36,066 bases of DNA, taken from contig NZ_WJFC01000128.1 of assembly GCF_009725235.1 (NCBI RefSeq), positions 1-36,066 on the forward strand, given 5' to 3'. The position numbers were made by a program, and so were the translations under genes. Below the pieces are notes generated by a model. That model saw only the letters and a list, made by a program, of their open reading frames with translations, ran no database searches and was not told where the DNA came from. How positions within the stretch are numbered: the first letter of the stretch is position 1; each line of letters begins with the position of its first letter. The DNA is from Scytonema sp. UIC 10036 (lineage in GTDB: Bacteria; Cyanobacteriota; Cyanobacteriia; Cyanobacteriales; Nostocaceae). Below, piece by piece: positions 24,598 to 32,511 of the stretch.

Positions 24598-25895
24598 TAT
24601 TCTTTTATACGTGGTAGCAAGCCGAAAAGTGTCAAAACTGAGATGAGGATGGCTGCAACAGCAGCAGAAATCTCAAAGCCTTCTACATCTTTGAAATTAC
24701 GTTCAATTGCTTTATCAAAAGCTTCTTTGTTAATATCTTGAACTTTAGCATGAGCTTTTCTAAACTCGTTGAAAGCCCAGTAAAATTGTCCTTGGTTATG
24801 ACCTACACATAAAGCGATCGCTTCCTGGTGCTGACCATTTTGTTCTAGCTGGCGAATTTGTTTGTGGATGCTTAAATATCTGCCAAAAGCAGAAAGAGTT
24901 GCTACTGAGACCTCTCGCTCTCCTGGAAAACTGATATTGTCAAAGACATCAGCCAAAAAACCTGTAAAACCAACACCTTTATAGTCACCTTGCTTTAAAG
25001 AGCGTGTCGTTGATTCAAATGTCTCATCGTTTGTCGCTTTAGCAATTTTTGCTGTTTTCTCTAAAAAAGCTTGCTCGTGTTTGGCAGCAAATGTTTTATC
25101 TAATAAATAGCGGCTGACATCAGCATTTGCCGTGTAAGCTAAAGCACGGGATTGTCGCAAGGCATATAATGACTCAAAAGCATCCTCTTTTGCTATCTTT
25201 AACCGAGCTGAGGTAGATAGCAAGGTTTGAGTGGTGTAACTTAAAAACACGACAGCGATCGCAGTTGCAGCGAGTAGCATCGGATTGAGAATGCGTCGCA
25301 TTTTGTAGTTGAGGAATAATTGAATTGCGACTAATACGCCTGTCAGGAACAAACCAGAAACAATGATGAAGAATAGTTGGCTAGAAGCAGCCGTTTGTTT
25401 TCTGGTATAAGTTCTTTCCATCTGTTGCAAGTTGGCTTGATTGAGTTGCTCGGCTGCACTGAGAAGCGTATTGTCCATAATTTGGGCTGCTTCTCGGTAA
25501 GTGCTCGACACTCCATTAATATCATTCCGTTCGTGAAAGTCCCGCGCTCGTTGGATTTTGGCTATGTAATCGTTGAGTCCTAGTTGCATCGTTTGGATAG
25601 GTTTGCGTTCTGCGTCGCCGTAGGTGATGTTTTCAGCAGCAGCAATGATTCTTTCATTTGAGGCTTTACGGCGTTCTTCATATTCTTTGAGGGCGAGGGG
25701 GTTTTCTCCTGGCTTGACAAGCAGTTCGTTCACTGCATTGGCGTCCATTCCTACTAAGCTATCTTTTAGCCGTTGCGCCAGAAGAATGCTGGGTACGGCG
25801 TCTTTGCCAATTGCTTGATTGGTATGGCGCTGTTGTTGAATACCAGAAATAGCGGCGATCGCGAGTAGTAAACTAGCTACCCAAGTTGTGTACAA
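24591..25895 (-). CDS. GlnX-like four-TM membrane sensor
   Basis: The product is 434 aa, close to mycobacterial GlnX (Rv0412c family). It has membrane helices at about 2-20, 172-195, 203-227 and 407-428. Helices 1-2 and 3-4 each enclose a ~150-170-residue extracytoplasmic helical segment resembling the four-helix-bundle sensor of chemoreceptors (e.g. AVPSILLAQRLKDSLVGMDANAV). The cytoplasmic loop and tail are short, so it must signal through a partner. In mycobacteria GlnX passes the state of the binding protein GlnH to PknG; a PknG-like kinase is encoded upstream here but no GlnH is seen. The listed start is TTG 25895. The frame stays open upstream for ~22 sensible codons without an ATG, so the true start is uncertain. 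It is the last gene of the locus. Confidence 0.7.
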   Translation of the reverse strand: MYTTWVASLLLAIAAISGIQQQRHTNQAIGKDAVPSILLAQRLKDSLVGMDANAVNELLVKPGENPLALKEYEERRKASNERIIAAAENITYGDAERKPIQTMQLGLNDYIAKIQRARDFHERNDINGVSSTYREAAQIMDNTLLSAAEQLNQANLQQMERTYTRKQTAASSQLFFIIVSGLFLTGVLVAIQLFLNYKMRRILNPMLLAATAIAVVFLSYTTQTLLSTSARLKIAKEDAFESLYALRQSRALAYTANADVSRYLLDKTFAAKHEQAFLEKTAKIAKATNDETFESTTRSLKQGDYKGVGFTGFLADVFDNISFPGEREVSVATLSAFGRYLSIHKQIRQLEQNGQHQEAIALCVGHNQGQFYWAFNEFRKAHAKVQDINKEAFDKAIERNFKDVEGFEISAAVAAILISVLTLFGLLPRIKEYQ

Positions 25896-25969
25896 GCTGT
25901 TTTTAGCAGTTGCGGGGTGGTTAGTTTTATTTGTTACTGAAGGTGGCTGTTGTGCTTTGTCATAGGATT

Positions 25970-26782
25970 TTAATTAACTACAGGGAGTAGGGGTAGGGGG
26001 TAGGGGGTAGGAGTAGGGGGAGACAAGGAAGATGGGGGAGACAAGGAAGATGATTCTACCTTGTCCACCTGTCCCCTGTCTCCCTTGTCTCTATCCCTAT
26101 CCCTAAACTTGATTCGAGTCCAGTGTCCGAGAGTGATTTCATCACCATCTTTGACGGGAACATCTACCATTGGTTTGAGTTCGACACCGTTTAATTTGGT
26201 ACCATTGGTTGAACCAATATCTCGCAGTACAAATGTGCCATCAGGGTTTCGATTTAGAAGTGCATGGCGGTGGGAGACGGCGCTATCAAAATCAAGGGGA
26301 ATTTCTGGGTAAATTCCTCGAAGTTCGCTACAACGTCCAATAAGATTGCTGTCTTTATCTAGTCGGAAGGTTATGGGTGGTTGATTGGGTGGTGTTGGAC
26401 TTTCTGGGTTTTGCAATGAGGGATCGATAATGGCGATAATTTCAGCAACGGATGTTGAAGTGGATGGTTGTTCTGTGGGTCTTACAGGTAAATCATCTGT
26501 AACATTTTCTGTCAAATTTGTTGTTGCTACTATTGGTATTTCTCCGCGAGCTTTAGTCACAAAGTTGTAACCACAAATTTCGCAGAAGTTACCGCTACTG
26601 GGGTCATGTGGGGCTGTGCATTCGGGACATGCGATCGCAGATTGTGCTGTTTGGGACACTTCTAGTTTTGGTGTCATTACGGCTACTGCGCTTTCGGCTG
26701 TTCCGAGAATTTTAGTACCGCAGTCCGAACAATAATCTGGTTCGGTTGAAGCGTGTCCTTTTGGACATTGATAGGTGGACAT
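25970..26782 (-). CDS. FHA-domain protein with two zinc ribbons (GarA-like partner)
   Basis: The product is 270 aa. Two zinc ribbons come first (C6, C18, C21 with a His; then C52, C55, C67, C70). A Thr/Ser/Pro-rich linker follows (about 85-135), with threonines that could be kinase targets. The FHA domain (about 138-225) has the phosphothreonine-binding residues R150 (LIGR), S170 and H173 (SHRH) and N193 (STNGTKLNG). FHA proteins such as GarA are targets of PknG in actinobacteria; I see no exact ETTS motif. The last ~40 residues (DRDRDKGDRG, then Ser/Pro/Leu repeats) are low-complexity and coded by short DNA repeats, so they look like a late extension. It starts 13 bases after the VWA gene. 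Confidence 0.87.
   Translation of the reverse strand: MSTYQCPKGHASTEPDYCSDCGTKILGTAESAVAVMTPKLEVSQTAQSAIACPECTAPHDPSSGNFCEICGYNFVTKARGEIPIVATTNLTENVTDDLPVRPTEQPSTSTSVAEIIAIIDPSLQNPESPTPPNQPPITFRLDKDSNLIGRCSELRGIYPEIPLDFDSAVSHRHALLNRNPDGTFVLRDIGSTNGTKLNGVELKPMVDVPVKDGDEITLGHWTRIKFRDRDRDKGDRGQVDKVESSSLSPPSSLSPPTPTPYPLPLLPVVN
25980..26060. repeat. Purine/pyrimidine-skewed tandem repeats within the FHA gene 3' end
   Basis: On the plus strand, GGGGTAG-type heptamers (25981-26020) are followed by two copies of an 18-base unit (GGGGGAGACAAGGAAGAT, from about 26017). They code the Ser/Pro-rich tail of the FHA protein and reach its stop codon. Confidence 0.75.
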
Positions 26783-26795
26783 GGTGGGTTGAGGA

Positions 26796-28073
26796 TTAAG
26801 ATTTAGGAATGCGGGTTGTTTTGGTGGAGCGAGTTTCTAACATCATCGTGTCTTCTTTGGCGACTTCTCGCTTGAGCCGAACTGTTCCTGTTGCAGCATC
26901 TTCAATATCAACTACTTTTCTAAGAAGCTTGGCTGTTGCTTCGTTCCCTGATGCATGGGCGAGTTGCACTGCTTTTCCTAACTTGGCTGTTGCGACTTCA
27001 ATATTGCCGCGATCGCGTGCTTCTAATCCCTCTTGTATGGATTGGGCTAGTTCTGCTTGTCCGGTATAATGGGCTACGCGTCTATCAATTTTGGTAGATT
27101 TGGCATCGTCGTCTGTCCATATTGCTAGAATTCGAGCTTCAGCAATTTTTGTTTCCACTCCATTATCTGTATAAATTAAACTAGCTCTACCTGCTAACAT
27201 TTCGTCACCAACATTTCCCGGTTGTACTTGAATACAAAAGTGGTAATCACGAGACTCTCCATTGCTCCAAGCACCTGTTGGATAGTCACAAACTTGAGGT
27301 TTGACAACAGTTGTGCGGTGGGTTAAATCTACAATGTCGGGGCTGACTTGCTTGCAAAACAGTATTTTGGCACTTTGAGGCGTCCACAATCGCAAAGCTA
27401 CGTCACTGACATTCTTGCTCATAGCTTTCTCTAAAATTGCCTGAAAGTCGGCTTCAATCATGTTTGCTTTGGGGATAATATCTGTAGTACCTAACAATTT
27501 TCCAGAAATTTCTTGGAGTTGTTTAACACGCCAACTTGTTCCAACCCCCCGACAATCGCACTGAAAAATACCTTCACATTTCTTGAGGACTGCTTGAAGT
27601 TGTTGTTCGTCTGATTCATCGTTTTGTCCATCAGTTAAAAGCAGGGCTTGACGCAAAGCATGGGGCATTTTTTGAAACTGTGTTAAAGCTTCATTGAGCC
27701 AAGAAGAAATTATAGTACCACCATCAGCACTGACTTTTTTGATGGCTGCTTGCGCCTTCTGTTTGTTTTCGGGAGTTGCTTTTAACATGGGAAAAGTGAC
27801 ACGAGCAATGTTCGCACCAGTCACAATAAAGAAAAATGTATTTTCAGGAAGCAAGTTTACGATTTTAGCCATTGCATCTCTGACGGCGTGAATTTTTTCA
27901 CCTCCCATTGAGCCAGAGGTATCGCATATAATTCCAAAGACTCTGTTGCTTGTGGATGATGCAGCAATTCCTTCACCACCGTCAGCGCTAACGGTCATAA
28001 TTGCATGAACTTCTTTTGCTCCTTGTGGTAAATATTGGTTTTGAAATACTTCTGCTTTGAATTGAGTGGTCAT
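26796..28073 (-). CDS. VWA-domain protein
   Basis: The product is 425 aa. A von Willebrand A domain (about 42-230) has an intact metal-ion-dependent adhesion site: D51-x-S53-x-S55 (CDTSGSMGG), T120 (GGTIISSW) and D148 (LTDGQNDES). A beta-rich region (about 235-340) and a helical C-terminal segment (about 345-400) follow. There is no signal peptide, so it is cytoplasmic. AGGAG lies 6 bases before the ATG. VWA proteins of this kind occur beside FHA, PP2C and PknG-like genes, where they may act as a metal-dependent scaffold. Function inferred from context only. Confidence 0.87.
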   Translation of the reverse strand: MTTQFKAEVFQNQYLPQGAKEVHAIMTVSADGGEGIAASSTSNRVFGIICDTSGSMGGEKIHAVRDAMAKIVNLLPENTFFFIVTGANIARVTFPMLKATPENKQKAQAAIKKVSADGGTIISSWLNEALTQFQKMPHALRQALLLTDGQNDESDEQQLQAVLKKCEGIFQCDCRGVGTSWRVKQLQEISGKLLGTTDIIPKANMIEADFQAILEKAMSKNVSDVALRLWTPQSAKILFCKQVSPDIVDLTHRTTVVKPQVCDYPTGAWSNGESRDYHFCIQVQPGNVGDEMLAGRASLIYTDNGVETKIAEARILAIWTDDDAKSTKIDRRVAHYTGQAELAQSIQEGLEARDRGNIEVATAKLGKAVQLAHASGNEATAKLLRKVVDIEDAATGTVRLKREVAKEDTMMLETRSTKTTRIPKS

Positions 28074-28257
28074 TTAGAACTCCTATTTGATTTTTAAGCT
28101 ATATGTATGGTGGATAATGTCCGCATAAAAGTTTTATAGCAATTCCCACTTTTGTGAGGTATTGGAATAAATAATTAACCACAGGTGAACGCAGACGGAC
28201 GCAGATAAAGGTGTACCTCAGCAGTTTAGTAAATAACTGTAAGACTGATTTTTTATA

Positions 28258-29061
28258 TTAAAAAACTTCTTGGAAATTATTTCCTCTAAAATCAAAATAT
28301 TGATTTTCTTGAATAACTTCTTCCCGAACAAAAGCTAACTTTTGCCTTAAGCACATTAAGTTCCAAAATTGACTTAGCAATTCTAAATTTTTGTCGTTTT
28401 GTAGCTTGTTAAAAACTCGCTTCTGAAATTGTCGATGATTTTCATTATATTTTGTTTTTAAAGAAATTTTATTAGCTTTACACCAATCCAAAAAAACAAA
28501 ATCATTGTAATAATTTCCTGACGTAAATGTAAAAATATTAATTGTCAACAACTTTGTTTGATGCACGGTAATTACCTCAAGTTCAGCATTTTCTTGAAAA
28601 AGATGTCGTGAAATAAATAAAGGATTTTTTTCTCCATGAACTTCGCGGTATTCTTCAGTTTCTGGGTCAAAGAAATCGAGCAAATATTCAATGTAATAAG
28701 ATTCATCATTGTAACTAAGTGTTGACTCATAAACGCAGTAAACTTTATCTCCCTTATTTAAAAGAATGCCGTTGTTAATGGCTTGTTGAGCTTTGATAGA
28801 ATTTGAACTGTGCAAGAGTTTGTAAGCTGTTGCTCTTACAATGAGTTCTTCATCGTTCATCGCTTCTATCAAAAAATCTACGCCTGCATCTTCAAACTGA
28901 AGTGCATTAGCAAGATAAGCTACTCTTTGTTCGCCAGTCACAGCAGCAAAACGTTTTTGTAAACCTTCAATTCCCCCTAGAACAATACCATCTCTTGGAA
29001 GTGAGGTTTGTCCTCCTAAAACAGCATCAAATTCTGTAGGTCGATCGCTACTTTCTGTCAT
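28258..29061 (-). CDS. DAVLGGQ-family protein, HEAT-like (paralogue of the gene at 34352)
   Basis: The product is 267 aa. The N-terminal part has the cyanobacterial motif FDAVLGGQ, then IVLGGIEGLQKRFA, and a short HEAT-like helical pair (LANALQFEDAGVDFLIEAMNDEELIVRATAYKLLHS). The rest is aromatic and charged and ends ENQYFDFRGNNFQEVF. The motif occurs in many cyanobacterial proteins next to diverse partners; its function is unknown and a protein-binding role is likely. It sits 24 bases after the PP2C gene in the same direction. A closely similar paralogue (34352-35164) lies just upstream of the locus. Confidence 0.72.
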   Translation of the reverse strand: MTESSDRPTEFDAVLGGQTSLPRDGIVLGGIEGLQKRFAAVTGEQRVAYLANALQFEDAGVDFLIEAMNDEELIVRATAYKLLHSSNSIKAQQAINNGILLNKGDKVYCVYESTLSYNDESYYIEYLLDFFDPETEEYREVHGEKNPLFISRHLFQENAELEVITVHQTKLLTINIFTFTSGNYYNDFVFLDWCKANKISLKTKYNENHRQFQKRVFNKLQNDKNLELLSQFWNLMCLRQKLAFVREEVIQENQYFDFRGNNFQEVF

Positions 29062-29085
29062 GTTCTTATTCCCATAAATTAGCTT

Positions 29086-30030
29086 TCACTTTTTACGTCT
29101 AAGAGATAACACTGCAACAGTGATGTTGTCATGTCCTCCACTCAAACACGCGAACTCTATAAGCTTCTGGGCTACCGTAATAGCATCTATATCTGGGTTA
29201 ACAAGCATTTGTAATTCTGAAACTTCAGGTGTGTAATTCCACAAACCATCAGTACACAAAAGTAAATACCCGTAACCGGGAATTTCAAAGTTGACAATAG
29301 AAGGTTCTACATTCCCCGCGTCTGCACCCAACCAACGAGTAATAGCATGGACATGGGGTGATTTTTTTGCTTCAGATTCGGTCATTTCTCCTGACAAAAC
29401 AACATCGTAGAACCAGGAATGATCTCTGGTTAACTGTCGCGAACTATTAGGAGAAATCCAGTAAGCGCGACTGTCTCCCAACCAAGCAATGGTGGCTGTA
29501 TTGTCAACAACGACAGCTGCCACAATTGTAGTTGATGGTGGGTCAATATCTGTAGTCACATTGTATGGAATGGCACTTACTGCTGTCATAGCTTCAGCAA
29601 TTGCTAATTTTATTTCCTTTTGCAAATTTGTCCCCCTAACCCCTCTTTCCAAAGCTCTACACGCACTTTCTGCGGCTACTTTAGCAGCTAAATCGGGTGA
29701 AGCAGAACTAGAGACTCCATCACAAACAACTAGAACGTAAACACTAGTTCCAACTCTCGCACAAGCAAGATAATCTTCATTACGGTGGTGTTTTAACCCT
29801 CGATGGGAAACACCTGCGAGGTTAGGAGAAAGAAGAATCTCAAAGTTATTTGTTTGTTGTATTTCTTGACGAAAGCCACATTGAGAACAAAAGCCTTCTG
29901 GATCGATTTCTTCTACTGAAGCACCGCATTTTTCACACCCCCCTGTCGCTTTTGGCATGGCTGGTGTGCCACATTCTTCACAAAAGCGATCGCCAATTTC
30001 TATCGTATTACCACATTTTGAACATTTCAT
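29086..30030 (-). CDS. PP2C-family Ser/Thr phosphatase with N-terminal zinc ribbons
   Basis: The product is 314 aa. Two zinc ribbons (C3, C6, C17, C20; then C32, C35, C48, C51) precede a PP2C domain (about 70-312). The metal-binding motifs are RNEDYL (D86), VCDGVSS (D104, in place of DGMGG), WLGDSRAYW, LLCTDGLW and GGHDNITV. All metal ligands appear present, so it should be an active Mn/Mg phosphatase. It should reverse the phosphorylation made by the PknG-like kinase encoded upstream, separated by 118 bases of heptamer repeats. The similar zinc ribbons on kinase, phosphatase and FHA protein suggest a shared docking mode. Confidence 0.9.
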   Translation of the reverse strand: MKCSKCGNTIEIGDRFCEECGTPAMPKATGGCEKCGASVEEIDPEGFCSQCGFRQEIQQTNNFEILLSPNLAGVSHRGLKHHRNEDYLACARVGTSVYVLVVCDGVSSSASPDLAAKVAAESACRALERGVRGTNLQKEIKLAIAEAMTAVSAIPYNVTTDIDPPSTTIVAAVVVDNTATIAWLGDSRAYWISPNSSRQLTRDHSWFYDVVLSGEMTESEAKKSPHVHAITRWLGADAGNVEPSIVNFEIPGYGYLLLCTDGLWNYTPEVSELQMLVNPDIDAITVAQKLIEFACLSGGHDNITVAVLSLRRKK

Positions 30031-30035
30031 AGTGA

Positions 30036-30148
30036 TTGTTAGTGGTTAGTGGTTAGTGGTTAGTGGTTAGTTGTTGGTTGTTAGTTGTTAGTTGTTAGTT
30101 GTAGCTACTAACTACTAACTACTAACTACTAACTACTAACTACTAACT
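30036..30148. repeat. Inverted heptamer arrays between kinase and phosphatase genes
   Basis: About nine TTAGTGG/TTAGTTG units (30036-30100) lead into GTAGCTAC at the centre (30101-30108). About six ACTAACT units follow and run up to the kinase stop codon. The two arrays are near inverted repeats and could form a long imperfect hairpin in the transcript between the kinase and phosphatase cistrons. Confidence 0.8.
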
Positions 30149-32338
30149 TTAAAATAATGTTCTTGGACGTACACGGTTTGCTTCATCAACTAGGTGAATT
30201 TTTTCATTTCCTGTTGAGAGGTGCGCCATGTCTCGTAGTGCTTTTTCTAATCCTTTCCGTAAATACAATTCTTGAAGTGTTTGTCCTAAAATTTTGATGG
30301 ATAAGTCTTGTGAAACTGTTTGAGAAGTGACTAAATCTAAAGCTGTTTCTAAAACCTGCTTTGCAAGCTGACAGCGTTCTATACCACTGAGCGTCAGTGC
30401 TTCAATTGCTGCTGAAGCTTCTTGGAGTTCTTTTACCCCAGGAGGGGAATGAGAAGTATTAATTAGCGTTCGTGCAATTTCCACCCGCGCCCGTGCATAC
30501 AAGTTAGAGGTTTGCGGAACTCGTTCTAATGCTGACACTGCATCTTTTCTGTTTGCTGTAGCGCACAAGCAACGGGCTAAACCAAAGGCGGCGGCGGTAT
30601 AACTGGGATCGGTACGAGATACTAGGTCGTACATATGAATTGCTAGCTGGAAATTACCTGCACTTTCAGCCGCTAAAGCTAACCCCAGTTTGGGTGCAAG
30701 TTCTCCAGGTAAGTCAAAGTAAACTTGGTCAAAAGCCGCTTGAGCTTCTTGTGCTTTGCCTTGCGCCATGAGGCTGCGTCCTTTATACCACAACACTCGC
30801 CAGTCCCAAGGGTCTTTTTCTTCTACTTGCGCCAACACTTGTTCCACTTTGTCATAATTGCCAGTGTCAATTAAGCTGTTTGCCAAACGCAGCAGTGGTT
30901 CCTTGGAATCGGGGAACTGTTGAACGACTTGTGTCAAGCTAGTTACTCTCATTTTAGGATCGGCAAAAACACCCGCATTCAGAACTGCGTTGAACCCTGG
31001 TTCTGTAGAATCTAGCATTGGCAATGGTAACTGATGATGATCGGCTTTGATTGGGGTTAACTCACCAGTGTTTGTCAGCCAGAGCATATCGCCACCAAAA
31101 ATATTGCTGGAGGCTGGACGTGGAATCTTTGTTTCGGTTGCAACAACTTCTCGCAGCACGCCCAGTAATTGGTCTGCCATTTCATCTGCAGATTGAAAAC
31201 GCTCGTCAGGGTTTTCTGCAGTTCCTTTAAGCAATAATCGGTATAAGGATTCTTGCTGGGCAAATAGAGGTTCTTCTTGAGGGCTAGGTAGAGTGTAGAG
31301 ATGTTCTTTTGTAAAGCCCGATATGTTGGTCAGGAGAACTGCTAGCGTCCTACCAATGGTAAACAAATCTGATACTGCTGTTGGTCCTTCACCCGCTTCT
31401 GGCGCACTGTAGCCAACAGTACCGTAAATATCTCCATGAGGGTCATCAATCCGACGGACACTACCTAAGTCTATGAGTTTAACATCGTGTCCTTCTAGCA
31501 TCATATTATCTGGTTTGAAGTCACAGTAGACCAAACCTAATGAATGTAGATAAGCAAAAGCACCTAAAATCCGGTGTATGTAGGCGATCGCTTCTGCGAC
31601 TGGTAGTGGTCCCCTTGCTTTGCGAATTTCCTTCAGTGTTTTACCACCAACATACTCCATGACAATGAAGCCTTCACTATCATGGTTGACAAAATTATAA
31701 ATACCAACAATATTAGCGTGTTTCACGGATGCCAAAAACTTTCGTTCCGCCACTGCTACCACTGCACTGGCTGCATCTTCAGTATTTAGTAAACCTTTCA
31801 GTACAACATAACGAGACAATATTTTGTCAAAACCCAAGTAAATCCAACCCAGACCACCAAAAGCGATCGCGCCTTTGACCTCATACTGTCCAGCTACCAC
31901 ATCACCTGATTTGAGAGTCGCAATAAAAGAATACTTTTGTCCGCACTTAGGGCAAAAGCCTTTCTCTCTTCGCAGAGAATTATCGCAATTAGAGCAAACG
32001 CGTTTGTGGTCGGGAACCTTAGCTTCTGCCATAATAGCCTTCTCCGGCTCCGTTGAAGGCAACTCTGGTACAGAGACAAGACCAGCACCAAGCTGCTTGC
32101 GACTGCTTCCACTAGAAGAATTGCTAGTACGCCGCGAACCCTTAGAACGGTAGGTCAGTGGCGATGAACCCGTTCCTGTGGTAATTGCGCTTTGCTTTGT
32201 TGGCTGTGTTTGTTTGCGAATGCTGTCATGAAGAGATATAGATTGCAATCGCTCCACTGGCGCAAGCCCACAGACATCACAATATCCATCTTCAATAGTG
32301 CCGATACACCCGTTGCGCTTGCAACTTTCACCATTCAT
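30149..32338 (-). CDS. PknG-like Ser/Thr kinase (zinc ribbon-kinase-TPR)
   Basis: The product is 729 aa from ATG 32338; a TTG three bases upstream is closer to GGAGG. Residues 6-23 hold a CxxxxC/CxxC zinc motif. A Ser/Thr-rich linker and a rubredoxin-like zinc ribbon (C115, C118, C129, C132) follow. The kinase domain (about 152-395) has a Gly loop AFGGLGWIYLG, K181 (VVLKGLL), catalytic D273 in LVYCDFKPDN (no Arg before Asp, as in PknG), and D290 in DLG instead of DFG. The C-terminal ~300 residues form TPR-like helices. This domain order, GGLGWIYL and DLG/non-RD features match PknG, a soluble kinase that senses redox through its rubredoxin domain and phosphorylates FHA proteins. It is probably cytoplasmic. 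Confidence 0.9.
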   Translation of the reverse strand: MNGESCKRNGCIGTIEDGYCDVCGLAPVERLQSISLHDSIRKQTQPTKQSAITTGTGSSPLTYRSKGSRRTSNSSSGSSRKQLGAGLVSVPELPSTEPEKAIMAEAKVPDHKRVCSNCDNSLRREKGFCPKCGQKYSFIATLKSGDVVAGQYEVKGAIAFGGLGWIYLGFDKILSRYVVLKGLLNTEDAASAVVAVAERKFLASVKHANIVGIYNFVNHDSEGFIVMEYVGGKTLKEIRKARGPLPVAEAIAYIHRILGAFAYLHSLGLVYCDFKPDNMMLEGHDVKLIDLGSVRRIDDPHGDIYGTVGYSAPEAGEGPTAVSDLFTIGRTLAVLLTNISGFTKEHLYTLPSPQEEPLFAQQESLYRLLLKGTAENPDERFQSADEMADQLLGVLREVVATETKIPRPASSNIFGGDMLWLTNTGELTPIKADHHQLPLPMLDSTEPGFNAVLNAGVFADPKMRVTSLTQVVQQFPDSKEPLLRLANSLIDTGNYDKVEQVLAQVEEKDPWDWRVLWYKGRSLMAQGKAQEAQAAFDQVYFDLPGELAPKLGLALAAESAGNFQLAIHMYDLVSRTDPSYTAAAFGLARCLCATANRKDAVSALERVPQTSNLYARARVEIARTLINTSHSPPGVKELQEASAAIEALTLSGIERCQLAKQVLETALDLVTSQTVSQDLSIKILGQTLQELYLRKGLEKALRDMAHLSTGNEKIHLVDEANRVRPRTLF

Positions 32339-32431
32339 CAAGAACTATCCTCCAGTAGCCTGAATCTTTTCTAACTCAAATTTTCCAAATCGATAACCCT
32401 TTCTCTCAAACATCTCCCCTCTCTCTTCTTC

Positions 32432-32461
32432 CTCTGTGTCCTCTGCGCCTCTGCGGTTAAA
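32432..32461. repeat. Dispersed GCAGAGG repeat, minus orientation
   Basis: The string CTCTGTGTCCTCTGCGCCTC continues CTGCGGTT. Its reverse complement is nearly identical to 33806-33835, so the coiled-coil gene is bracketed by inverted copies. A diverged relative (GAACGCAGACGGACGCAGAT) lies at 28188. Confidence 0.75.
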
Positions 32462-32511
32462 TAACATAGCTGAAGCTTCAAAATAGCGATCGCAACAAAC
32501 CCTAAAAACCC

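Noticed and set aside
26796..30030. TerY-P type tellurite/stress triad (VWA, PP2C, kinase)
   Set aside because: The kinase has PknG architecture, and the FHA and GlnX-like genes are present while no TerB, TerD or other Ter genes are; the PknG-type reading explains more.
30036..30148. CRISPR-like array
   Set aside because: The repeats are 7 bases long and contiguous, with no unique spacers of constant length; they are simple heptamer arrays.
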